Below, piece by piece: positions 1 through 11,689 of a stretch of 64,000 bases of DNA. Under the pieces are notes generated by a model that made no database searches, had not been told where the DNA came from, and saw only the letters and a program-made list of their open reading frames with translations. Position 1 is the first letter of the stretch, and every line of letters begins with the position of its first letter. Both the position numbers and the translations under genes were made by a program. Origin of the DNA: Saururus chinensis (lineage: Eukaryota; Streptophyta; Magnoliopsida; Piperales; Saururaceae). The stretch is from assembly GCA_035235625.1 (NCBI GenBank), contig CP141149.1, positions 36,449,753 through 36,513,752 on the forward strand, given 5' to 3'.

Positions 1-2300
1 CATGAAGCACATTTGAGGATTATCTTGCGAACTTTACGGGAGCATTAGCTCTTTATGAAGTTTGACAAGTGTGAATTTTGGCTCAAGAAGGTGCAATTCC
101 TTGGTCATGTGATATCGAGTGACGGTGTGGCGGTTGGTCCCTTGAAAGTTGAAGCCGTGTTGAATTGGGAGTAACCGAAGAGTGCATCGGAGGTCCGCAG
201 CTTCCTAGGACTTGCCGGGTACTACCGCCGTTTCATCGAGGGTTTTTCTAGCCTTGCAAGCCCTATGATTAAGTTGACAAGGAAGAATGAGAAGTTTGAG
301 TGGAACTCAACTTGTGAAGAGAGTTTCCAAGAGTTGAAGAAGAGGCTAACTTCAGTTCCGGTTTTAACCTTGCCTTCCAGGAGTGGTGGATTTGTGGTCT
401 ATAGTGATGCTTCGCTTTGCGGCTTGGGTTATGTACTCATGCAGCATGGGAGAGTGGTGGCTTATGCATCTCGACAGCTTAGAGTGCACGAGCGGAATGA
501 CCCCACTCATGGCTTGGAGTTAGCGGCCGTAGTTTTTGCATTGAAGATTTGGCGGCACTATCTCTATGGTGAGAAGTTTGAGGTATTCACTGATCACAAG
601 AGCTTGAAGTACTTATTCACTTAGCGAGATCTTAATTTGAGGCAAAGGAGGTGGCTAGAATTCATGAAGGATTATGACTTCACGATATCGTATCATCCTG
701 GTAAAGCGAATGTGGTGGCGGATGCTTTGAGTCGGAAATCAGCCACTATGATTGCTTGCATGCGAGTTCATGAGTGGCACCTTTATGAGGACGCCATTGA
801 ACTAAGGCCAAAGTTGACTTTGGAGGACACACGGAGCTGGGTTGCTAATCTCTCTATCAGCTCTAGTGTGGTGGATGACGTGGTCAAGGCTTAGAAAAGT
901 GAGGAAGAGACTCTAGCTCTTAAGGCCAAGCTAAGGGAGAAGGCAGTGTTGGGCTTCGAGGAAAAGGCCGATAGGAGTTTGGTGTATAGGGTCAGTGGTG
1001 TGTGCCGAACTCCATTGAGTTGAGAGAGCGTATAGAGGCACATCATTCTAAGTTCTCTATCCATCTTGGAGGAACAAAGATGTACCATGACGTGAAGAGG
1101 ACATTCTGTAGATGGGGATGAAGAAGGACATTGCGGTCTACGTGTCCAAATGCCTTGTGTGTCAGCAAGTCAAGGCAGAGCACCGGCATCCAGGTGGCTT
1201 ATTACGACCACTTCCGATTTCGGAGTGGAAGTGGGAGCACGTCACCATGGATTTCGTTTCCGGATTGCCATGGTCACCGGGTGGTAATGATGCGGTTTGG
1301 GTGATTGTTGACCGACTTACTAAGTCCGCTCATTTCCTCGCGATCAGAATGACTACTCCTTTGGATGTCTTGGCTGCTCTATATATGAGGGAGATCATGC
1401 GGTTACACGGGATTCCTATATCTATCGTCTCTGACCGTGACCCGCGGTTCACTTCGAGGTTTTGGCAGAGCTTTCAGAGTGCTTTGGGCACATCTCTACA
1501 TCTCAGCTCCGCCTACCACCCTCAGACGGATGGACAGTCCGAAAGGACCATCCAGACGCTTGAGGACATGCTTTGAGCATGTATCCTTGAGTGGAGAGGA
1601 AGTTGGGAGAAGCATTTGCCACTGGTTGAGTTTTCTTATAACAATAGCTACCAAGCAAGCATCCGGATGGCACCTTTCGAGGTTTTTTATGGGCGTCCTT
1701 GCTGATCACCGTTGTGTTGGAGTGAGGTTGGAGACCACCTTCTCACTGGCCCAAATCTTATCCAACAGTCAGTGGAGAAGATACGCCTCATCCAAGAGAG
1801 GTTGCAGACAGCTCAGAGCCATCAGAACAGTTGTGCTGATAGGAGATGGCGGGAGTTGGAGTTTAGTGTTGGTGACCATGTGTTCCTTAAGATCGCTCCG
1901 ACTCGCGGTGTTGTTCGATTTGGACAACGGGGGAAGTTATCACCTTGTTTTATTGGGTCATTTGAGATCTTGGAGCGGATAGGCGCCACAACATATCGGG
2001 TAGCACTTCCACCCCGATTGGTTGATATCCATAATGTATTCCACGTCTCACTTCTTCGAAAGTATGAGCCGGATCCTACTCATGTCTTGGATTTCGAGCC
2101 ATTAGAGCTCCAAGAGAATCTTTCCTACGAGGAGATACCTATCCAGATTCTTGACAGTAAGGAGAAGGTACTTTGGCAAAAGGCAATCTCACTCGTGAAG
2201 GTGTCGAGGAAGCCACGTGGGAAACGGAGGATGAGATCAGAAAGAAGTACCCTCATCTTTTTGCTGCTGACCTCTAGTGAATTTTGGCGGACCAAAATTC
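1..2300 (+). pseudogene. Ty3/gypsy pol remnant (Tekay-like chromovirus), 5' part outside window
   Basis: This is the 3' part of a retrotransposon polyprotein. In order I see the end of reverse transcriptase (FLGHVIS, then [12 protein letters not shown] near 205-240), RNase H ([13 protein letters not shown] near 400-440, TDHKSLKYL near 590, DALSRKS near 720-740), integrase (CLVCQQVKAEH near 1155-1185, MDFVSGLPW near 1250, SDRDPRF near 1430, AYHPQTDGQSE near 1515) and a C-terminal region with HNVFHVSLLRKY near 2030-2065 that leads into a degenerate chromodomain-like tail. The CQQVKAEHRHPGGLL and FHVSLLRKY motifs fit the Tekay/Del clade. It is broken by in-frame stops (for example near 46, 172, 622, 892, 1574 and 1702) and by frameshifts near 1000, 1115 and 2180. 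Its own 3' LTR follows directly. It cannot make an active enzyme. Confidence 0.93.
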
Positions 2301-2302
2301 CT

Positions 2303-2315
2303 AAGAGAGGGAGGA
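2303..2315 (+). other. Polypurine tract of the gypsy element
   Basis: The run AAGAGAGGGAGGA lies immediately before the TG that opens the 3' LTR. This is where the plus-strand primer of an LTR retrotransposon sits. Confidence 0.75.
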
Positions 2316-3416
2316 TGTAAGGACTCTTTTTTCTAAACCGGCTTTTGGTTTTCTTTTAATTATCGGTTATTGCTTGGTTAACACATTTTCTGATTTATTC
2401 GGTGGTTTCAAAGATAGATGGTGTTTATGATCATTTTAATCAAAATAAACTTTAAGATTAGTAGTTTTAAGTAATTTTGAATCAAATGTGAATTTTTTGG
2501 ATTTTTCAGAATTTTCACTATTTTTCCAAAAATTAGGGTTTTGGTAGGACCCCTGTGGGCCCTACCGTTAAAATTTTGGTTTTTGTGTCAAATGAACCCA
2601 TACATCAAATTAAGCTTATACAAAAAAATTTAAAATTTTTTCAGATTTAATTAGTGCTCAAATTTGTAAAATACCCATTTTTAGACTATTTTTCTATTTA
2701 TACCCCACAACTTACCCATACACACCCCAAAGCTTACTATTAAAGGCCAAACCTGAACCATTTCCATTTTGGGAATAGGCTGAGGAGGAGAGATCAGGCC
2801 TAATCCCCAATTAGGCCTGGATTAGAAGGTGTTTAAGGTAAGTCCATTCTAATTAAGCACTAAATCCTAGCTTTCCTCTTAATCCCTTCTAAATCTACCA
2901 TTTCCCCTTTGTTTTAATTAGTTTTAAAACATCAAAACTACTGATTTGTATTTTTACTACAAACCCTAGATCTCAAAATCCAATTTTTATGTTCAACAAG
3001 CCCTAGATCTAAGCTTTTAATTAGGGTTTTTTTTGTTAAATCGGTTTTAATGGAGTTTAATTCAAACTCTATGTCTTTGTAAGGTTTTCAAGAAGAGTGA
3101 CCATCAAATCCAAGCCTAATCAAGGGATAAGGTAATGGACTTTCGAAATTTCAGTCTTTCTATGGTAAAACTCTTGATTTTGTGGTTTATTTTGAATGGA
3201 GTTACTTGATTTAGTGTTCTAATGGCATGATTAGAAAATGGTAATCTTTAATCCCGATTTCATAGGGTTTTATCTTGTTATGATGTGGTTTAGCATTCTG
3301 GAAGTCATGGTGGACTTTTAATGATATTTGGGTTGTTAGATGGTGATTTTGAGTTTTATCAATGGAATTTCGGTTTGAAGATTCGTAAGGAAGAAGAAGG
3401 TCATTTCTGCCTTGTT

Positions 3417-3590
3417 GGCGTTCGAACGGCCCTTCTGGGCGTTCGAATGGCAACACTGTCGGATCGACAGATTTCCAGTTTAGCCGATCGAACGGCCTCC
3501 TGGGTGTTCGAATGGTAATATTGTAAATTTGAAATTTTCCTGTTTAGCCGATCAAACGGCCCTTCTGGGCGTTCGAATGGCTACATAGCA
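3417..3590 (+). repeat. Three copies of a roughly 65-bp unit inside the LTR
   Basis: The block ACGGCCCTTCTGGGCGTTCG recurs near 3425, 3490 (as a CTCCTGGGTG variant) and 3555, each time followed by AATGG and an AT-rich spacer. The spacing is about 65 bp. Confidence 0.8.
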
Positions 3591-4814
3591 GAATTTTATT
3601 CTATTTGTATGATGTTTATTTCGGTGATTCCACTTTAACTGGCCAATTTCATATGAATGTGGAGTATTTTGAGCTATATTATGCTACTGGAAAGGCATAC
3701 AATTGAGGTTATGAAGTTGAGGTATACATTTAAGAGATTGTGGAATGACATATGGTTTGTGGTGTGATGTTGGTATTGTCATCTTGAAGTTATGAATGGT
3801 TGATTCTCTATAGTTAAACATATTTTCAGTAGGACTACAGCCTATTAATGGACTGATTTGTCATGATAGAACGCAGTTAATTGATGTGTGGATGTTAGTG
3901 AATGTCATGGCTTAAGGATGAAGTTAATGATCTTATATGTGTTTAGCCATTGTGCTTGAGCTTTGATTTGAGTTATGATTTCAATGATTCTTCTTCTATG
4001 ATTTTTGCTGGAATTCATGATTAGATGTTAGTTCACATGTGTAGTGTGGTAGTGAGTTAATTTCAAGCATGTTGAAATGCATTGAGTGAAGTACTTCTAC
4101 TGGGTACACACACATGTGGGGTTTAATGATGATGTTGAAGCTTGATATTATGATTATGAATGATGCATTAGGGGCTAATGAGAGCACTTATCATGAATTA
4201 GGATTCATGTATGCCTTGCCCACATATGTACCATGTTGCATGCATCATAAAAATGGATTTCCAATTAAGGCTTTATCGAGGTTAATCTAATTTGACCGAT
4301 TAGATGCAATGTGGTGAAATTGTGTGCCGGATTGATCGGTCGTAGCTTAATCGAAACTTGACTGGTCCGAAAGGACATGTTTTAATTTGAGTTCCTGTGT
4401 GGAACGAGTGCACTCGCCGGGTTGAGTCTAGAGAAATGGAATTATGTGGGGACAAGTTGTGTACTTGTCTTGTGGATGTGAGATTGTTATTATGAGTGTC
4501 ATCTGGACCCTAAGAATCAAGTGTGGTATGCCGTGTGCACCCACTACCACGTGTTCCAGGGTTCCCTGTGTGGGAACTCGGGCTCTCCCCTCTACAGGAG
4601 ATGTCCCTGGGCGAACACCCCTGCTCTAGATTCTCTGTGTGAGAATGGGACATCCTTGGCCAGGATCGTCCAGGGCGAGCAGCTTTAGTGATTGACAACC
4701 CCGAACTTTCTTTAATTCTTGTGTAGAATTTTGGACCATGAGCCTTTGTGGCATTGTCTGTGTTCCCATCTGTGTGACACTAAATTATGATTACTCCTTG
4801 ATGGAGGTTGATAA

Positions 4815-5710
4815 GATGTGATGCATGATTGGATATGTATGTTAGAGATACATTTCATGCAGGTTGATATGATGTGATGCAATTTTGGATATGTATGTTA
4901 GAGATATATTTCATGCAAATTGATATGATGTGATGCATGATTGGATATGTATGTTAGAGATACATTTCATGCAGGTTGATATGTTGTGATGCATGATTGG
5001 ATATGTATGTTAAAGATACATTTCATGCAGGTTGATATAATGTGATGCATGATTAGATATGTATGTTAGAGATACATTTTATGCAGGATGATATGATGTG
5101 ATGCATGATTGGATATGTATGTTAGAGATACATTTCATGCAGGTTGATATGATGTGATGCATGATTGGATATGTATGTTAGAGATATATTTCATGCAAAT
5201 TGATATGATGTGATGCATAATTGGATATGTATGTTAGAGATACATTTCATGCAGGATAATATGATGTAATGAATGATTGGATATGTATGTTAGAGATACA
5301 TTTCATGCAGGTTGATATGATGTGATGAATGATTGGATATGTATGTTAGAGATACATTTCATGCAGGTTGATATGATGTGATGCATGATTGGATATGTAT
5401 ATTAGAGATACATTTCATGCAGGATAATATGATGTGATGAATGATTGGATATGTATGTTAGAGATCCATTTTATGCAGGTTGATATGATGTGATGCATGA
5501 TTAGATATGTATGTTAGAGATACATTTCATGCAGGTTGATGTGATGTGATGCATGATTGGATATGTATATTATAGATACATTTCATGGAGGTTGATATGA
5601 TGTGATGCATGATTGAATATGTATGTTAGAGATACATTTCATGCAGGTTGATATGATGGAATGCATGGTTGGATTTGTATGTTAGAGATACATTTCATGT
5701 AGGTTTATAC
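4815..5710 (+). repeat. 56-bp tandem repeat, 16 units, inside the LTR
   Basis: The unit opens GATGTGATGCATGATTGG and closes CATGCAGGTTGATAT. Unit starts fall at 4815, 4871, 4927 and so on every 56 bp up to 5655; a seventeenth start at 5711 decays into unique sequence. Units differ by only a few substitutions, so the array spread recently. It is non-coding. Confidence 0.93.
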
Positions 5711-6378
5711 GATGTGAATGACATTATGTGGATTATACACTATGATGCAGGTTTAGGTGATGTATATGTGTGATTAGAAAATGATGCACCTTGTCAATCT
5801 TTGATCTAAATGATTATATTGCTATGCTATCGTATTTCCGATGATGATAGTTATTTTAAAAAAAACCATTGCTGAGTTTGTTAAACTCACCCCTCTTTCT
5901 TATGTTTTTTCTTTGGGGCTGCGTGGTGCAATACGTAGACGAACAGGATCTCCTCTTTGAGGAAAGATCGGAGATGACTTAGATGTGATTGTGGAGATTC
6001 TTATGTGACTTATTTTCCTTGGTTTATGCTTTATGTTTAGAACCTTTGTGTATGGTTCTCTGTTGGATTTATGTTACTTTATACAGTTGTGTTGCTTAAG
6101 ACCTGTATTAGTGCTAGTGTGGGCTATGGTTGACTAAGCATGTGGGTTTGAGACTAGTCGTTTATTTTGAGTTAAGCGACTCTCTTTCTTTTCTACTTAT
6201 TTACTCTTGCTCAAAGGAATGTGCGTACTCCGTAATTCTGTTAAGTCGCCCTGGTTAGGGTTAAGTCTTCCACTAAACCGTTTCTCAATTTTCCTTCGTC
6301 ACCCCCGTGCGCTTGACCGGCCCTTGGACCGGGTTCGGCTTGGGTCGGGCATCTCCGGGGCGTGACACTATATGTTCT

Positions 6379-8854
6379 TGTAACGACCCGACCCGAGCCG
6401 GGCCCACAAAATCAGTAATAGGAAATTTTTCTCTTTCCTTGAGCCAGGAATCATTGTCTAAGTGCGAGAGGTACAACATTCGTCTACGCACTACGAAGCT
6501 TTAAGGCTTCTTCGTACGTAGACTTAGGTTGTAACGAGCACGTACACACAACGAAGCTTCATAGTTCATCGCGTGTAAAACAAAATAAAACATATTATTA
6601 TAATGATTTGGATCGGGCCAACGTTACCTTGTCGTTGGTTGCCTACGTACGTATTGGATATTATTCCAATACGATCGGATCCGAACGTAGTTCTGCCTAA
6701 TGGCTACTACATACAACAAGTATCACAAAATCATACGTATAAAATACACATCTCTGAATATTTAGTCGGAGTGTACAAAAACTCGTCATATATCGGAGTG
6801 AAGCGGAAGTTAATAAACCAAAAACATACATCCCGCTCTACCACCGAGCAGGATCAAAACTACACATACATGTCTCGCTCTATCACTGAGCCGAGACCGA
6901 GAACACAAATTACACGTCTTGCTCTACCCTAGAGCGAGACCACACACGTCATATAAGTATACATCATGGCATCTAGGCACATAGCATAGTATGTAAGCAC
7001 ATAGCATGACATAGAGGCACATAGCATGGCATATAGGTACATAGCATGACATATAGGCACATAGCATGGCATATAGGTACATAGCATAGTATATAGGCAC
7101 ATAGCATGGCATATAGGCACATAACATAGTATATAGGTAGTATATAGGCACATAGCATGGCATATAGGCACATAACATGGCATATAGGTACATTGCATGA
7201 CATATAGGTACATAGCATAGTATATAGGCACATAGCATGGCATATAGGTACATAGCATAGTATATAGGCACATAGCATGGCATATAGGCACATAGCATGG
7301 CATATAGGTACATAGCATAGTATATTGGTACATAGCATAGTATATCGGCACATAGCATAGTATATAGGCACATAGCATGGCATACAGGCACATAGCATAG
7401 TATATAGGTACATAGCATAATATATAGGCACATAACATGGCATATAGGTACATAGCATAGTATATAGGCATATAGCATGGCATATAGGCACATAGCATAG
7501 TATATAGGCACATAGTATGGCATATAGGCACATAGCATAGTATATAGGCACATAGCATGGCATATATAAATCGTAGCATAACACACATAATAACTTAGCA
7601 CATGCTGTACGGAAGATCGAAAATGCTTACTTCCATCATAACCCATACAGTATTGGTATCTACGGATAGAACCCCATCTTACTTCGGGTGTCTTTTTCTT
7701 GTTTCGGTGTTCGGGCAGAGCCTTGCTTAATCTCGGGGCATTTCCTCCTTATAAGATTGTCAGCTCAGAAAATGAAACCCACCATCGCGTAGAACACCTT
7801 CAATTTAGTCAAGAATGGCTCTTGAATCGACTAAATCGGAGTTGGGATGGCCAGAAACAGAGAAAACAAAGTTGGTCGGTACGGGTAGAACCTCTCCTTG
7901 TCTTGGGACGTTTCCTCTTCATACGATTGCTAACTCAGAAAACGGAACCCTCCATTGCGTAGAACATACTCGATTTAGTCAAGAACACCTCTTCAATTGA
8001 CTAAATCGGAGTTGGGATAGCCAGAAACAGAGAAAACAAAGTTCGTCGGTGCATGAAGATAACGGGCAGGACCTCCTCTTGTCTTGGGACGTTTCATCAT
8101 CATACGGTCTCCAACTCGAAGAACGGATAGCTCCATTGCGTAGAGCATACTCGATTTAGTAGGAAACGAGTCTTGAACGGCCTTAATCGGCCTCAGAACG
8201 GTCAAAAACGGGGGTAGAGAAGTTCTGGTCGAAACACAGGAGAAATGGGGTTTATATAAACCCCCCGAGCCGCCGAAACCGCGGCGCTGCGCCGCCAGAA
8301 ATGGCGGAGAGGCGGTTTTCGGGCGGCGGCGCCGCGGTAACGTGTGGCTCACGTCCGCGTTACGCGGCTCACGCCCGCGCACGGAACCGCGGCGCCGTTA
8401 TACCACGGTGCCCGCGGTAACGCGGGCGCACGTGTCGCGCCGATCCGCGCGCTGCAGCGTGCGCCAATCATGCGCCGCGCGCTGTTTTAAATAATTATAT
8501 TTTTTTTCTTTTTCTCCTTTCTTCAAACACGCGTAACTTCGTACCCCGGATTCGGATTCGCGCGTTCTAGGTACTGTTGGACTTGTATCGACGAGCCCTT
8601 CGATACCACCCCACTTAAAGCAGTAAATCATACTATTTCCAAGTGGGTCCCGCCTATAAAGCATGTTTCTTAAATATCGTAATTTCCGGTCCCAACCTCT
8701 GTTTCGCGCGTTCTTCGAATCGTTACGCTCGTTATGCCAAGCTCTACCTGGCTAAGGGTATTTCACCTAATAAAAACCCTTAACATTAATCTTAAATTAC
8801 CGAATTACCCTTAACCCTCCTGGGTTAAGCGTAACCGAAAAACGGGTCGTTACA
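6379..8854 (-). mobile_element. Solo LTR (family C) with perfect 5-bp target duplication
   Basis: The element runs TGTAACGACCC to GGGTCGTTACA, so its ends form an 11-bp inverted repeat. It is flanked by the identical 5-mer GTTCT at 6374-6378 and 8855-8859. No coding sequence lies inside, so it is a solo LTR left by recombination between the two LTRs of a full element. Orientation is inferred as minus because on that strand it ends GGCTCGGGTCGGG, like the end of the LTR at 2316-6367. Contents are a 20-bp tandem repeat (6959-7570), two roughly 150-bp repeated blocks near 7850-8190, and a GC-rich CpG block at 8250-8480. Confidence 0.92.
6959..7570 (-). repeat. 20-bp tandem repeat, about 30 units
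   Basis: The unit is close to CATAGCATAGTATATAGGCA with a frequent CATAGCATGGCATATAGGYA variant. It lies within solo LTR family C. Because 20 is not a multiple of 3 and the unit has no stop on the minus strand, all three minus frames stay open for 600 bp and yield repetitive Cys/Tyr/Met peptides. I regard those as artefacts. Confidence 0.93.
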
Positions 8855-9139
8855 GTTCTGCCCAAGAGTGGCACTGTAATATTCCTGCCCAAGAGTGGCA
8901 CTGTATGTTTTTCGCCCTTAGTTGGCATTGTTTGGCCCTTGTTGGCATTGTATGGCCCTAGAGAGTGGGCATTTGCGCGCTCAGGTAAGTAGTATTATGG
9001 ATCTGCTCTTACCTGTTTGATCCTATGCCCCATGTGCATAGGTGTGCCTTGCCTTCGGAAAAGTCCATGATGTTTAGTTGCTCCCCGAAGGTTAAGGTGA
9101 TGCCCCAGTGACATTCCATTCCTTTCCGACGCTGGAGCT

Positions 9140-9545
9140 TATTAATTGTAATGAGTTTTAGTTGTCGGTAGTATGTGTACGATTGTAAGAGTAAGTGTAT
9201 GTTTCAGATTCTGAGTAAGTTGTACGTGTAAGATTTAGAGTAAGTGTGAACTTCTTTGGAAGACCGTAAGAGTAAGTTTATGAGTATGAGTATGTTGTAC
9301 GAGTAAGTTTGTAAGACTTTGATTCAGACGGTAAACGTAAGTGTAAGTGTAGGCTTCTAAGGAAGATGTAAGAGTACATTTATGTGTAAGTGTATGATTG
9401 TACGAGTAAGGTCATACGAGTAAGGTCGTACGAATAAGGTCATATGAGTAGGCATGTGTTGTAAGTGTAAGCGTACGTTTGTACAAGTAAGACTGATTCA
9501 GAATGTAAGTGTAAGAGCCTGATATATGAGTAAGTGTAAGTTCGG
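9140..9545 (+). repeat. Degenerate GTAAGT/GTAAGAGT array in LTR family B
   Basis: Dozens of GTAAGTGTA, GTAAGAGTA and GTACGAGTAAG motifs are scattered over about 400 bp. The same array in reverse complement (ACTTACACTTAC) lies at about 40700-41090 in the other copy of this LTR family, so it is an inherited part of the LTR. Confidence 0.8.
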
Positions 9546-10133
9546 TTTGCACAATGATTTGTATGTGTGACAATATTTATACTTTTTATTCTTTTTGCTT
9601 CATGTGTGATTGTATGGAAGCAGCTATATTTGAACTTGCGGAGTTTATTGATTCATTTTTCCCCTACTGGGTATTTTTCTACTGAGTATGAAAATACTCA
9701 CCCCACCTTTTTAGCCCCTTCGACTGGAGGCTTTTGCAGGTCGATCGATAGCTGTTTGAGACTGGACTTTTCCTCGTGTGGACAATTCTTCCTCGACTTT
9801 GAGCGTAGTGAAATTAAGTGAACTTATGTGGAGTTTGGTGCTACGATCTCATGTATTGACTAAAGTGAGAAAATTATGTTATCTATTGGACTTGTGCATG
9901 TATGTACGAATAATTTTAAGACTATGAAAGAACTTGTACTCAGTAGGTTTTAATCGTACGCTTTTGTTTTAGGTCACGCCTGAGAACGTTTGTTTGTTTT
10001 AAGATGATTTAATTTATGAAAGTTGTTTTCACACCTTTTGAATTTTGTTAATTTAGTCGATTTATATGTGTTTTGAGAATAGAATTGTAGTAAAACTTTA
10101 AAGTAAATGTGTGGAAAAACCTCGGGTGTGACA

Positions 10134-10971
10134 TAAACAAAGTCCAAAGAAAAGAAAAAGAAGAAGTCAAATATATTCCTACACACATATGAATAGGCTG
10201 AGGCTTCTAACAAAAAATTAGGTAAGGATCTTATGTGCCCCCCTATACCTAAAGTTGGCTACAAAAGTTAAATTGGCTAAGTGAGGTATCGTAAGCCTCA
10301 CGTAGCCATATCAAAATAATTACCAAATAAAAAATTAAAAGTTAAAATTACAAAAAGCTATGCGAAACCCCATAAGTCTCACATCAAAATAGTCATTAAA
10401 TCAAAATTAATAAAAGTTTTAGTGAGACTCGTGGGCTCTACGTTAAGTTTCGCTTTTAAAAAATATTTAGCTATAAAAGACTAAAATGACTAAAACACAA
10501 AAAAAATAATTTTAAAGAAATCAAAGTTCAAAGAAAAATGCAAGATTATGTGGAAGACTCCATGGGCCCCACATAGAGAGTGGGAAGACTAAGTCAAAGC
10601 CCCGATCGTGATCTCCCTACTCTAAACAAAAAAAAAGAGAGATAAATGAAATGTTAATAAAAATAATACAAAAAAAGAGAATAGAAAATAAGAATGTGTA
10701 AATAGAGTGATAGAGTGGGGGAATACCAAGTCAAATGTATAATGCTGAAACTTCTCTCACTACTTTTAAAATTGCATTCATCACACTCCCCACCTCCCAT
10801 TAACTTAATCCCCATTAATTTGATTCCCACCAACTGTCCCACTACCTAGATGTCATGAGAATGTCTTTATTGGTCATTATAATATTTATTATTTATATTT
10901 ATTATTTATTTAATTTTTTAAATAATAAAACTTTAAAATTAAAACCATATTTAAATTCAAATTGAGATTTA
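10134..10971. other. Non-coding interval
   Basis: AT-rich sequence without a recognisable gene. It contains several loosely similar GTGAG...CTCAC-type motifs (near 10281, 10366, 10423 and 10550) that look like remnants of an old repeat. Confidence 0.5.
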
Positions 10972-11517
10972 GGGGCTATTTGGATGTTTAATATTTATGG
11001 ATTCTGTTTCAATTTTGGTTTGAATTATAGGCATTATGTTTGTGTATTGAAGGTGAGAAAAATTTAAAATTCTATCTAAAAGTTGATTCCAAGTCAGTTG
11101 AAGCCAAAATAAGCCGAAATCATTAAATCACCTCGTGAGGTGATTCCGTCGATTCTACTCCCAACTTTTATTTTAGAATTTGAGATTTTATTATTTTTTA
11201 ACGGTCAACTCTTATATTAATTTGAGCCTTTGAAAACCGTAATATATAGGTGGGGTTTACTTTAAAAGTTTATAATTACCTACCCTTGTAGGATCTTATA
11301 TAATAAGACTTAAATTTTGGAAGATAATAATACCAAAAACGTACATATCCTAATTCGAAAGAGAAAGTTATATTAATTTAAAATTTTAAAAATAAATTTG
11401 ACTTAACATCTAAATTTATTCTAAATTTTTTATTAAAAAATATAATTTTAATTCAGTAAATAACTATTAAAAAATTCTACTTTTATTTCTTAATAATTTA
11501 ATACACAAACATGCTTT
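10972..11517. mobile_element. MITE-like dispersed repeat, copy 1
   Basis: It starts GGGGCTATTTGGATG and ends near ACACAAACATGCTT, weakly complementary to the start. It aligns along its whole length with 38308-38825: shared blocks include AAAATTCTAT, GAAGTTGATTCCAAG, TTTTATTATTTTTTAACGG, CTTTAAAAGTTTA and ATTAATTTAAAATTTTAAAA. It is non-coding. A terminal pair like this fits a Tourist/PIF or hAT-type MITE; the target duplication is unclear. Confidence 0.65.
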
Positions 11518-11689
11518 TAGATAAGTCAAGTTTTTCAGCTAATTTAACAATATTTTAAATTATTTAAATAATATTTTAGATTAAAATTTGGCTAAAACAA
11601 ATATACCCGTGTGTTAAGGAAAATACTAAAAAATTAATTTTTTTTAAAAAATAACTTTGCACTTGGACGAAAAGTGGGATTTAATCTCT

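Larger units (their letters stand above)
2316..6367 (+). mobile_element. 3' LTR of the Tekay-like gypsy element (about 4.05 kb)
   Basis: It starts TGTAAGGACTC right after the polypurine tract and ends GGGCGTGACA, giving the TG...CA boundaries of an LTR. The length is long but usual for Tekay/Del-type elements. It carries two internal tandem repeats (3417-3590 and 4815-5710) and a G+C-richer end near 6300-6360. Short open frames in it are not conserved. The next bases (CTATA, 6368-6372) are the candidate target duplication, but the other end of the element is outside the window. The start is firm; the end is inferred from the CA dinucleotide and from the jump into another LTR family at 6368. 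Confidence 0.8.
6368..10133 (+). mobile_element. Remnant of a second long-LTR family (family B), split by a solo LTR
   Basis: The pieces 6368-6378 and 8860-10133 join into one sequence that matches, in reverse complement, the solo LTR at 40076-45035. Shared blocks include the CCCAAGAGTGGCACTGTA repeats near 8862-8906, the GTAAGT-rich stretch, and a frame with TGYFSTEYENTHPTFLAPST near 9670-9720. It ends ...GGTGTGACA at 10133, as an LTR should. Its 5' part is missing, either outside the window or lost; the simplest reading is that the Tekay-like element ending at 6367 inserted into it. Confidence 0.8.

Noticed and set aside
1437-1982. 181-codon plus-strand frame
   Set aside because: Out-of-frame shadow of the integrase region of the Tekay-like pol.
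4815-5710. CRISPR-like regular array
   Set aside because: The whole 56-bp period is repeated without unique spacers, and the context is a plant LTR.
6924-7646. Three overlapping minus-strand open frames of over 200 codons rich in Tyr, Cys and Met
   Set aside because: They are produced by the 20-bp tandem repeat, which lacks stops in every minus frame; they lie inside a solo LTR.
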